From positions 82,600 to 111,031 of the forward strand of contig DGTM01000051.1 of assembly GCA_002394305.1 (NCBI GenBank): DNA of 28,432 nucleotides, in the 5' to 3' direction. This document shows positions 6,433-13,511 of this stretch, one piece after another. A program made the translations under genes and the position numbers. Each line of letters begins with the position of its first letter. Position 1 is the stretch's first letter. The notes beneath the pieces are model-generated. The model ran no database searches. It was not told where the DNA came from and saw nothing but the letters and a program-made list of their open reading frames with translations. Origin of the DNA: Prevotellaceae bacterium UBA4336 (lineage in GTDB: Bacteria; Bacteroidota; Bacteroidia; Bacteroidales; Bacteroidaceae).

Positions 6433-7335
6433 ATGGCCATAAAGAAGAAATACCAAGGGCAGGCACTTGGCAGAGGCCTCGACGCCTTGCTGCAGACCGA
6501 AGAGATAGAGACCAACGGCTCGTCCAACATCTGCGAGGTACGCATGGACGACATCCGTCCCAACCCCAACCAGCCGCGCCGTGACTTCGACGACGACAGC
6601 CTGCAGGAACTGGCAAACAGCATTCGGCAGATAGGCGTCATACAGCCCATCACCCTGCGCGACATGGGCGACGGCACTTACGTCATCATCGCAGGCGAAC
6701 GCCGATGGCGTGCCAGCCAGCGCATCGGGCTCGTCACCATCCCGGCCTACATCCGCACCGTCGACGACGAGAACATGATGGAGATGGCGCTCATCGAGAA
6801 CATCCAGCGGCAGGACCTCACGGCACTCGAAGTGGCATTGGCCTATCAGAACCTCATCGAGCAGTACAACCTGACGCAGGAGCAGCTCAGCGAACGCGTG
6901 GGGAAGAACCGTGCCACCGTCACCAACTACCTGCGCCTGCTCAAGCTCCCCGCCAGCGTGCAGGTGGCCCTCCGCAACCGCGAGATAGACATGGGGCATG
7001 CCCGCGCCCTGCTCGCCCTCTCCGACCCCGAGGCGCAGCTCAAGGTGTTTGCCGAGATGAAGAAGGACCACCTGAGCGTACGCAAGATAGAGGACATGGT
7101 GAAGCAGCTCAGCGAAGGCGGTTCCGTCAGGACAAAGGCAGGCGCCCGCATCCGGCAGAAGGGCTCCAACCTTAGCGCCGACTACAATGTCCTGCGCGAA
7201 GGACTGCGGAAAATCTTCAAGACCCGCGTCGAGATGACCTGCTCGGAAAGCGGCAGGGGCAAGATAAGCATCCCGTTCTCGGGCGAGGCCGAGTTGGAGC
7301 GCATCGTGGAACTGCTCGATAAACTGCGCGACTGA
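6433..7335 (+). CDS. parB: ParB/Spo0J centromere-binding CTPase
   Basis: ParB binds parS sites, spreads on DNA as a CTP-dependent clamp and stimulates ParA. In the 300-residue protein the N-terminal ALGRGLDALL segment is the ParA-contact region. The CTP/Mg-binding boxes are visible as AGERRWRAS (about 87-95) and ENIQRQDLTALE (122-133). The helix-turn-helix is LTQEQLSERVGKNRATVTNY (147-166), and the C-terminal part is a dimerisation domain. Its TGA overlaps the next start as TGATG. No clear parS palindrome is visible in this window. Confidence 0.95.
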   Translation: MAIKKKYQGQALGRGLDALLQTEEIETNGSSNICEVRMDDIRPNPNQPRRDFDDDSLQELANSIRQIGVIQPITLRDMGDGTYVIIAGERRWRASQRIGLVTIPAYIRTVDDENMMEMALIENIQRQDLTALEVALAYQNLIEQYNLTQEQLSERVGKNRATVTNYLRLLKLPASVQVALRNREIDMGHARALLALSDPEAQLKVFAEMKKDHLSVRKIEDMVKQLSEGGSVRTKAGARIRQKGSNLSADYNVLREGLRKIFKTRVEMTCSESGRGKISIPFSGEAELERIVELLDKLRD

Positions 7336-8048
7336 TGACTCGCCGACACATTCTCCTCATGCTCTTCACCCTGTGCTCCCTGACGCACCTGTCGGCTCAG
7401 GACGTGGAGGATGTGTCCGTCCCGGACTCTGCAGGCATGACCGCCGATGTGCAGGAGACCGATTCCTTCGCCATCGACACGGCCGCATTTCGCGCCATCA
7501 CGAAGGACATCCTGCAGCAGAAACGCATCCGCCGCGACCTGTCGACCTTCCGTCCCGACCCCATCCGGGCCATGTGGCTCGCGCTGGTGCTGCCCGGAGC
7601 CGGTCAGTTCTACAACCGCAAGTACTGGAAGCTGCCCATCGTCTACGGAGGATTCCTCGGTTGCGTCTACGCCCTGACATGGAACAGCCAGATGCTGTCC
7701 GACTATTCGCAGGCTTATCTGGACATCATGGACAGCGACCCGAGCACGAAGAGCTACGAGAAGATGCTGCCGCCGAACTACAGCATCGTGGGCAAGGAGG
7801 AGCGCTTCAAAGGCATCTTCAAGAGCAAGAAGGACAATTTCCGCCGCTTCCGCGACCTGAGTATCTTTGCCTTCGGAGGCGTGTACCTGCTTTCCGTCAT
7901 CGATGCCTATGTCGATGCCGAGCTCTCGACGTTCGACATCACCCGCGACCTCAGCATCCAGCTGCTGCCCACGATGCTGGAGACAGAACGAACCGACATG
8001 CGCCATCGCCAGACGACCCCTGGCGTCCAGTGCGTCATCAACTTCTAA
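7335..8048 (+). CDS. DUF5683 envelope protein
   Basis: The 237-residue protein has a signal peptide (MTRRHILLMLFTLCSLTHLSA), a polar linker, and the motif PGAGQFYNRKYWKLPIVYGG (87-106) at the start of a hydrophobic segment, as in DUF5683 proteins of Bacteroidetes. A second hydrophobic segment is FAFGGVYLLSVIDAYVDAEL, and the C-terminus is beta-rich. The family commonly lies between parB and the lytic transglycosylase in this phylum; its biochemical function is unknown. The start overlaps the parB stop (TGATG), so it is coupled to parAB. Confidence 0.87.
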   Translation: MTRRHILLMLFTLCSLTHLSAQDVEDVSVPDSAGMTADVQETDSFAIDTAAFRAITKDILQQKRIRRDLSTFRPDPIRAMWLALVLPGAGQFYNRKYWKLPIVYGGFLGCVYALTWNSQMLSDYSQAYLDIMDSDPSTKSYEKMLPPNYSIVGKEERFKGIFKSKKDNFRRFRDLSIFAFGGVYLLSVIDAYVDAELSTFDITRDLSIQLLPTMLETERTDMRHRQTTPGVQCVINF

Positions 8049-8119
8049 AGAAGACCCATAAGACCTATAAGACCCATATGACCTATATGACCTATAAGAC
8101 CTATATGACCTATAAGACC
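8049..8119. repeat. 9-bp repeat spanning the start of the lytic transglycosylase gene
   Basis: Tandem variants of the 9-mer (T)ATGACCTA and TAAGACC(T/C)A fill the DUF5683-transglycosylase junction and the first codons of the latter. Because the unit is a multiple of three, it reads as repeated Met/Lys-Thr-Tyr and supplies several ATG codons in frame (8078, 8087, 8105). Confidence 0.75.
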
Positions 8120-9361
8120 CCAAAGCTCCTTTGCACCCTGCTGCTCCTCTTTGCGTGGTGGTCGGTGGCTATGGCCCAACAGGAGACAGACGACAGCCTG
8201 GCACTTTCCGCCGAGCTGCCCGAAGGCATGCAGACGCGCGAGATAGACAGCCTGCTTGCCAGCTGGCAGACGAGCAAGTTCCTCCTCTTCGACGAGCATT
8301 GCGAGACGACGGGGGAGAATCCCGACTTCGATGCCGAGACCTATGCCAAGCGCCTGAGCCGACTGCCGAATGTGGTAGACATGCCTTATAATAATGTAGT
8401 GCAGCAGTACATCAATCTCTACAGCGGTCGCTTGCGGCAGTCGGTCTCCGTGCTGCTGGGCGCGAGCAACTTCTACAATCCCATCTTCGAGGAAGCCCTC
8501 GAGAGCTACCAGGTGCCGCTTGAGCTGAAGTACCTGCCCGTTATAGAGAGCGCCCTCAACCCTACCGCTGTCAGCCGGGCAGGGGCCGTCGGCCTTTGGC
8601 AGTTCATGATTGGCACGGGCAAGCAGTACGGCCTGGAGGTGACAAGCCTTATCGACGAACGGCGCGACCCCATCAAGTCCAGCTATGCAGCAGCCCAGTA
8701 TCTGCGCGACCTCTACGGCATCTTTGGCGACTGGACGCTTGTCATTGCCAGCTACAACTGCGGCCCGAACAATGTGACCAAGGCCATCAAGCGGGCGGGC
8801 GGCGCCAAGGACTACTGGACCATCTACCCCTATCTGCCTGCCGAGACGCGCGGCTATGTGCCGGCCTTCATCGCTGCCAACTACATCATGAACTATTACT
8901 GCGACCATAATATATGCCCCATCAACACGAAGCTGCCGATGGGCACCGACACGATACAGGTGAGCCGCAACGTGCGCATGGAGCGCATTGCCGAGCTGTG
9001 CGACATCAGCCAGGAGGAGCTCCGCGCCCTCAACCCGCAGTATCGCACGTCGCTCATCCCCGGCGAGAGCCATGCCTGCACCCTGCGCCTGCCCACGGCT
9101 GCCGTCAGCGCCTTCCTCGAGGCCGGCGACTCCATCTATGTTTCGGCCGGCGAGATAAAGTCGGTGCCCGATGTCCCCGTGGCTACTCCTTCCAAGCGCA
9201 GGGACCGTGGCCGTGCGGGCGGCACCTCCGTCACCGTTCGCCGCGGCGATACGCTCGGCGAGATAGCCCGTCGCAACCACACGACCGTGTCGCGGCTGAA
9301 GCAGCTCAACGGCATCCGAGGTACCAACATCAGGGCCGGACAGAAGATAAGAGTGAAATAA
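8078..9361 (+). CDS. Membrane-bound lytic murein transglycosylase D-like, with LysM
   Basis: This periplasmic enzyme cleaves the glycan strand of peptidoglycan to 1,6-anhydro-MurNAc ends. A hydrophobic signal (TPKLLCTLLLLFAWWSVAMA) precedes the mature part. The transglycosylase domain shows LPVIESALNP with the catalytic glutamate (about residue 157), GAVGLWQFMIGTGKQYGL and VIASYNCGPNNVTKAI. The last 43 residues are one LysM domain (RRGDTLGEIARRNHTTVSRL). Three in-frame ATGs at 8078, 8087 and 8105 all lie in a 9-bp repeat; 8105 gives the most normal signal peptide. The family often has two or three LysM units, so this one is short. Confidence 0.92.
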   Translation: MTYMTYKTYMTYKTPKLLCTLLLLFAWWSVAMAQQETDDSLALSAELPEGMQTREIDSLLASWQTSKFLLFDEHCETTGENPDFDAETYAKRLSRLPNVVDMPYNNVVQQYINLYSGRLRQSVSVLLGASNFYNPIFEEALESYQVPLELKYLPVIESALNPTAVSRAGAVGLWQFMIGTGKQYGLEVTSLIDERRDPIKSSYAAAQYLRDLYGIFGDWTLVIASYNCGPNNVTKAIKRAGGAKDYWTIYPYLPAETRGYVPAFIAANYIMNYYCDHNICPINTKLPMGTDTIQVSRNVRMERIAELCDISQEELRALNPQYRTSLIPGESHACTLRLPTAAVSAFLEAGDSIYVSAGEIKSVPDVPVATPSKRRDRGRAGGTSVTVRRGDTLGEIARRNHTTVSRLKQLNGIRGTNIRAGQKIRVK

Positions 9362-9382
9362 TCCAAATCCCCCCATTGTGCT

Positions 9383-11662
9383 ATGGAAGAACTAAGCATC
9401 CGCGAGCAGGAAGACGAGAAGCTGGTGGCCGAAGCCTATCAGCGCCTGGTGGACAGCTATCTGGCATCGCGCCACCGCAAGCATGTTGACATCATCGACA
9501 AGGCCTTCAACTTTGCAAAGGAGGCCCACAAAGGTGTGCGCCGTCTCTCGGGGGAGCCGTACATCATGCACCCCATCGCTGTGGCGCAGATTGCCTGCAG
9601 CGAGATAGGGCTGGGCAGCACCAGCATCTGTGCCGCCCTGCTGCACGACGTGGTGGAGGACACGGACTATACGGTGGAGGACATCTCCAACATCTTCGGT
9701 CCGAAGATAGCACAAATCGTGGACGGCGTGACGAAGATATCGGGTGGCATCTTCGGCGACAAGGCGTCGGCGCAGGCTGAGTCCTTCAAGAAGCTGCTGC
9801 TCACCATGAGCGACGACATCCGCGTCATCCTCATCAAGATTTCCGACCGCCTGCACAACATGCGCACCCTGGGCAGCCAGTTGCCGAGCAAGCAGTACAA
9901 GATAGCCGGCGAGACCCTCTACATCTATGCGCCCCTGGCACATCGGCTCGGGCTGAACAAGGTGAAGGAGGAGCTCGAGGACCTGAGCTTCAGCTACGAA
10001 CACCCGGAGGAGTACCGCCACATCAAGGAGCAGCTGGCAGGCGTACACGAACAGCTCACCTCGATATTCGAGCAGTTCACGGCCCCCATCCGGCAGAAGC
10101 TCGACGAGGCCGGCATACGCTACGAGATAAAGGCTCGCATCAAGAAGCCCTATAGCATCTGGAGCAAAATGCAGACGAAGCACGTCACGTTCGAGGAGGT
10201 GTACGACATCCTGGCCGTGCGCATCGTCTTCGATGTGGACGAAGGAGCCGACGAGACGGCCGAGTGCTTCAAGATCTACGCCGTTGCCTGCAGCATCTAC
10301 AAGCCGCATCCCGACCGCCTGCGCGACTGGGTGTCCAATCCCAAGGCCAATGGCTACCAGGCTCTCCACACCACACTGATGAGCAAGGCAGGCAAATGGG
10401 TGGAGGTGCAGATACGCAGCCGCCGCATGGACGACATCGCGGAGAACGGCTTCGCTGCCCACTGGAAGTACAAGGAAGGCGGGACATACGACGACGATGA
10501 CGGGGAAATCAGCGAGAGCAACGAGAACGAGCTGAACAAATGGCTGCACACCATCCGCGAGATACTCGACGACCCGCAGCCCAACGCCATCGATTTCCTC
10601 GACACCATCAAGCTCAACCTCTTTGCCAACGAGATATTCGTGGTGACACCGAAAGGCGAGTTCAAGACGATGCCGGCCGGCTGCACCGTGCTCGACTTTG
10701 CCTTCAGCGTGCATACCTTCCTGGGCACCCATTGCATCGGAGCCAAGGTCAACCACAAGCTGGTGGGCATCAGCTACGTCCTGAACAGCGGAGACCAGGT
10801 GGAGATACTCACTTCCAAGAACCAGAAGGTGGAGAAGTCCTGGACCAGCTTCACCACGACGGCCAAGGCGAAAGGCAAGATAGAGGCCATCCTGCGCCGC
10901 GAGGAACGCGAAAAGCAGAAGATAGGCGAGGACATCCTCGTGGAGTTCTTCCAGCAGCACGAGAAGGAACCCAACAGCGTCAACGTCGAAAAGCTGTGCC
11001 GCTTCCATGCACTTGCCACACGCGAAGAGCTCCTCTCTGCCATCGGCGCACAGACAATCGTGCTGGGCAACGCCGACCTCAGCGTGCTCAACGAGAAGGT
11101 GCGCAAGGGCAGAAAGTGGAAGAAATACCTGCCCTTCTTCAAGCATCGGCCCGAAGATACGGCGGTCGTGCAGGAAGAAGGAGAGGACAAGCCGGAGAAC
11201 ACCCTGCAGATAGACAGGAAGAAGCCGCTGATCCTCAACGAGGAGACCATCAACCGCTACATCATCTGCGACTGCTGTCACCCCATCCCCGGCGACGACG
11301 TGCTCGGCTACCTCGACGACGAGCAGCACATCATCATCCACAAGCGGCAGTGCGACGTGGCAAAGCGACTCAAGGTGAGCGACGGCAACCACATCCTCTC
11401 GGCCCGGTGGGACACGCACGGCAGGCTCTCCTTCCCTGCCACGCTCCACATCGTGGGCTTCGACCGCATCGGCGTGCTGCACCAGATAACGGGTGTCCTC
11501 TCCCAGCAGCTCAACATCAACATGCACAGCCTGCACATCGAGACGAACGACGGACTCTTCACGGCCGACATCAACCTCGGTGTCCACGACGTAGGCGACC
11601 TTCAGACCATTTTCCAGGACCTGAAGAAGATAGAAGGAATAGAGGAAGTGAAGCGCTATTAG
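9383..11662 (+). CDS. Bifunctional (p)ppGpp synthetase/hydrolase (Rel/SpoT)
   Basis: This enzyme makes and degrades the alarmone (p)ppGpp in the stringent response. The 759-residue length and domain order are those of long RSH proteins. An HD hydrolase domain holds MHP (61-63) and ALLHDVVEDT (85-94), intact. The synthetase domain has KKPYSIWSKM, YDILAVRIVF, RLRDWVSNPKANGYQALHT and EVQIRSRRMDDIAENGFAAH. The TGS domain is about 403-470, a Cys-rich zinc-finger-like part is near CDCCHPIPGDDVLGYLD, and the C-terminal ACT domain is about 685-759. RLRD in place of the Rel/SpoT RFKD motif, with the intact HD site, suggests both activities. Its stop overlaps the convergent hydrolase stop. Confidence 0.95.
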   Translation: MEELSIREQEDEKLVAEAYQRLVDSYLASRHRKHVDIIDKAFNFAKEAHKGVRRLSGEPYIMHPIAVAQIACSEIGLGSTSICAALLHDVVEDTDYTVEDISNIFGPKIAQIVDGVTKISGGIFGDKASAQAESFKKLLLTMSDDIRVILIKISDRLHNMRTLGSQLPSKQYKIAGETLYIYAPLAHRLGLNKVKEELEDLSFSYEHPEEYRHIKEQLAGVHEQLTSIFEQFTAPIRQKLDEAGIRYEIKARIKKPYSIWSKMQTKHVTFEEVYDILAVRIVFDVDEGADETAECFKIYAVACSIYKPHPDRLRDWVSNPKANGYQALHTTLMSKAGKWVEVQIRSRRMDDIAENGFAAHWKYKEGGTYDDDDGEISESNENELNKWLHTIREILDDPQPNAIDFLDTIKLNLFANEIFVVTPKGEFKTMPAGCTVLDFAFSVHTFLGTHCIGAKVNHKLVGISYVLNSGDQVEILTSKNQKVEKSWTSFTTTAKAKGKIEAILRREEREKQKIGEDILVEFFQQHEKEPNSVNVEKLCRFHALATREELLSAIGAQTIVLGNADLSVLNEKVRKGRKWKKYLPFFKHRPEDTAVVQEEGEDKPENTLQIDRKKPLILNEETINRYIICDCCHPIPGDDVLGYLDDEQHIIIHKRQCDVAKRLKVSDGNHILSARWDTHGRLSFPATLHIVGFDRIGVLHQITGVLSQQLNINMHSLHIETNDGLFTADINLGVHDVGDLQTIFQDLKKIEGIEEVKRY

Positions 11663-12492
11663 TCCGCTTCCTTCAGCACGGGGAACTTCCCGCGGAAGGT
11701 GCGGAGGTGCTCCATGTCGATTGTCTGTGTCAGGACGGATGCCTCATCCTCCGGGCACGTTGTCATCTCGCCGTAGGGATTCACGAAAGCCGTCCCGCCC
11801 GAATAGTGGCAGACAGGGTCGTCGCCCACACGGTTCACCCCCAGCACATAGCATTGGTTCTCGATGGCTCTTGCCTGCAGCAGCACGCGCCAGGCATGCA
11901 TGCGCACCGTAGGCCACGACGCCACGCAGACGAGTGCGTCGTAGTCGTCCCTGCAACGCAGCCAGAGCGGGAAGCGCAGGTCGTAGCAGGTGCACAGGCG
12001 CAGGCGCACCCCGCGCCACTCCACCGTCACGCGCTCCCCGCCCGGCGTATAGTGCAGGTGCTCCCCGCCGTACGTGAAGAGATGGTGCTTGTCGTACCAT
12101 TGAACATTGACCATTGAACATTGACCATTTTCACTCGGTTTGATGAAGTACAGCCTGTTCCTGAATGAGCCGTCCGGCAACTGCACGGCGATGCTTCCTG
12201 CCACAGCCGCGTCCAGCTTGTCTGCCATCCGCTGCATCCACAGCAAGGTCCCGCCCCCAGCGCCGTCCTCTCCCGCAGCGCCGGCGCCGACAGTCGTCTG
12301 TCCTTGCCTCGGGAAGAGGTCCTCCGGCTTCGTGACGAACCCCGTGTTCCACATTTCCGGCAGCACGTAGAGGTCGCTCTTCTCGGCAGCGAGCATAGCT
12401 TTTTCAGCCGCCTCATGGTTCTTGCAGATGTTTCCGCGGAGCTTCTTGTCGCCCGCCCATGCCACGTCCATTTGTATCAAAGTCGCTTTCAT
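11659..12492 (-). CDS. Carbon-nitrogen hydrolase (nitrilase superfamily, omega-amidase-like)
   Basis: The 277-residue cytoplasmic enzyme has the Glu-Lys-Cys triad: Glu46 in LPEMWNTGF, Lys135 in YDKHHLF and Cys169 in CTCYDLRFPLW. The EMWNTGF context and size match the YafV/omega-amidase branch, which hydrolyses alpha-ketoglutaramate and related amides; exact substrate unproved. The start at 12492 is used because the upstream ATG (12540) precedes the promoter element at 12518-12525. Two unusual stretches occur: a Gly/Ala-rich loop (GAGAAGEDGAGGG, about 69-81) and GQCSMVNVQW (123-132), the latter encoded by ATTGACCATTGAAC-type repeats. Its stop overlaps that of relA/spoT. Confidence 0.9.
   Translation of the reverse strand: MKATLIQMDVAWAGDKKLRGNICKNHEAAEKAMLAAEKSDLYVLPEMWNTGFVTKPEDLFPRQGQTTVGAGAAGEDGAGGGTLLWMQRMADKLDAAVAGSIAVQLPDGSFRNRLYFIKPSENGQCSMVNVQWYDKHHLFTYGGEHLHYTPGGERVTVEWRGVRLRLCTCYDLRFPLWLRCRDDYDALVCVASWPTVRMHAWRVLLQARAIENQCYVLGVNRVGDDPVCHYSGGTAFVNPYGEMTTCPEDEASVLTQTIDMEHLRTFRGKFPVLKEAD
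12096..12130. repeat. ACCATTGAACATTG repeat inside the carbon-nitrogen hydrolase
   Basis: Two tandem units of the type ACCATTGAACATTG are read in frame on the minus strand as GQCSMVNVQW, just before the catalytic lysine segment. Such words usually occur between genes. Confidence 0.68.
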
Positions 12493-12517
12493 CGTCGTTT
12501 TGCTTTCTTTTCCGCTG

Positions 12518-12525
12518 CAAAGGTA
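12518..12525 (-). promoter_or_regulatory. -7 promoter element of the carbon-nitrogen hydrolase
   Basis: TACCTTTG on the minus strand, 26 bases before the ATG at 12492. It decides the start codon. No TTTG at the expected -33 distance. Confidence 0.6.
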
Positions 12526-12549
12526 CGAAAAACCAAGCAAAAAAGGATG

Positions 12550-12917
12550 CAGCCCATTCGTTTATTTCGTGTCTTTCGATGTTAAAAACAAAACCTTCCG
12601 AAGTTAAAGCAACAGAACAACAAATGCAACCACAAGGCGCCGGATGTAAAAATCGAACATCTAAAAACACGAAAGCCACTGAAGCGGCAGTGTACACAAG
12701 GCGCAGCCCATTCGTTTATTTCGTGTCTTTCGATGTTAAAATAAAAACCTTTCGATATTAAAGCAACAGAACAACAAATGCAACCACAAGGCACCGGATG
12801 TAAAAATCGAACATCTAAAAACACGAAAGCCTCTAAAGCGGCAATGTACACAAGGCGCAGCCCATTCGTTTATTTCGTGTCTTTCGATGTTAAAAACAAA
12901 ACCTTCCGATGTTAAAA
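12550..12917. repeat. 154-bp tandem repeat, about 2.4 copies
   Basis: Units begin at CAGCCCATTCGTTTATTTCG at 12550, 12704 and 12858, exactly 154 bp apart; the third is cut off near 12917. Each full unit contains two near-complementary parts (TTTCGTGTCTTTCGATGTT and, later, AACATCTAAAAACACGAAAG), so it can fold back. The period is not a multiple of three and the frames through it are broken, so I treat it as non-coding. Copies differ at scattered positions. Confidence 0.88.
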
Positions 12918-12930
12918 TATAAGATGTGAA

Positions 12931-13088
12931 GTTTCTTTCCCCGCAATGACAAGTTCGTTTCCCCGTTGCGACATTTCCTTCGGCCCTGGGAGAGAAACTT
13001 TTTCAGTGGCTTGGAAATATATTTCAAAGCCTTGGAAATATATTTTAGTGCCGCCGAAATATATTTCCAAGCCACTGAAATTGTTTTG
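12931..13088. repeat. 21-bp-period palindrome array (locus B) with inverted 22-bp repeats on its left
   Basis: GAAATATATTTC copies start at 13014, 13035 (last base T) and 13056, exactly 21 bp apart, with weaker in-register copies at 12993 and 13077. Bases 13001-13025 and 13056-13080 form a perfect 25-bp inverted repeat with the middle palindrome between them. On the left, TTTCCCCG recurs at 12936 and 12958, giving 22-bp units that resemble the right-hand repeats (13103 onward) in reverse orientation. The region is non-coding. Confidence 0.88.
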
Positions 13089-13102
13089 TTGCGTGCGGTG
13101 GG

Positions 13103-13256
13103 GAAGTTCATACTGCGTGGCGGAGAAGTTCATACTGCGTGGCGGAGAAGTTCATACTGCGTGGCGGAGAAGTTTATCCTGCGTGGCGGAGAAGTTTATC
13201 CTGTGCGTCCGGGAGGTTTATGTCGTGCGGCGGGGATGTTCGTGCTGCGGGAAGGG
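13103..13256. repeat. 22-bp tandem repeat, seven copies
   Basis: The unit is GAAGTTCATACTGCGTGGCG plus GA. Units 1-3 (13103, 13125, 13147) are identical, unit 4 (13169) has small changes (TTTATCCTG), and units 5-7 (13191, 13213, 13235) decay progressively. There are no unique spacers, so this is not CRISPR. The unit length shifts the reading frame each time, so it is not coding. It abuts the palindrome array and ends about 80 bp before the hexosaminidase promoter. Confidence 0.9.
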
Positions 13257-13335
13257 GGAAGGCGGTCGGAATGTTTTCTGTTCGGGCCGCGGGGACAAAC
13301 CTTCTGTGTGGCAGTGCATTTTTGTGGGAGTTTTA

Positions 13336-13367
13336 TTTGGTGGAACGGGAAATTATCTGTAATTTTG
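13336..13367 (+). promoter_or_regulatory. Promoter of the beta-hexosaminidase gene
   Basis: TTTG (13336-13339), a 20-bp spacer and TAATTTTG (13360-13367) match the Bacteroidetes consensus. The predicted leader before the ATG at 13512 is about 140 bases, long for this phylum. Confidence 0.7.
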
Positions 13368-13511
13368 TAGGGGAAAACGCGATAATACAATATGAAAGAA
13401 CGACATCCAAAGCTATCGTCCAGCCAGTTGCTGGCTTTTCTTCCTGCGCAAAGCGCATAACTTCCCATTTAACTTCATTTTATAACTCCCGAAATATAAA
13501 ATCTTTACCTT

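Noticed and set aside
5604..7071. Long minus-strand frame opposite parA/parB, and similar long antisense frames opposite rel/spoT, the hexosaminidase, the OPT gene and the TPR regulator
   Set aside because: They are shadows caused by the GC-rich codon pattern of well-identified genes on the other strand.
13103..13256. Possible CRISPR array
   Set aside because: The 22-bp units are directly adjacent with no unique spacers, and no cas genes are nearby.
12966..13370. Long frames through the repeat region on both strands
   Set aside because: They read through 21-, 22- and 154-bp repeats in changing frames and encode repetitive peptides without relation to any family.
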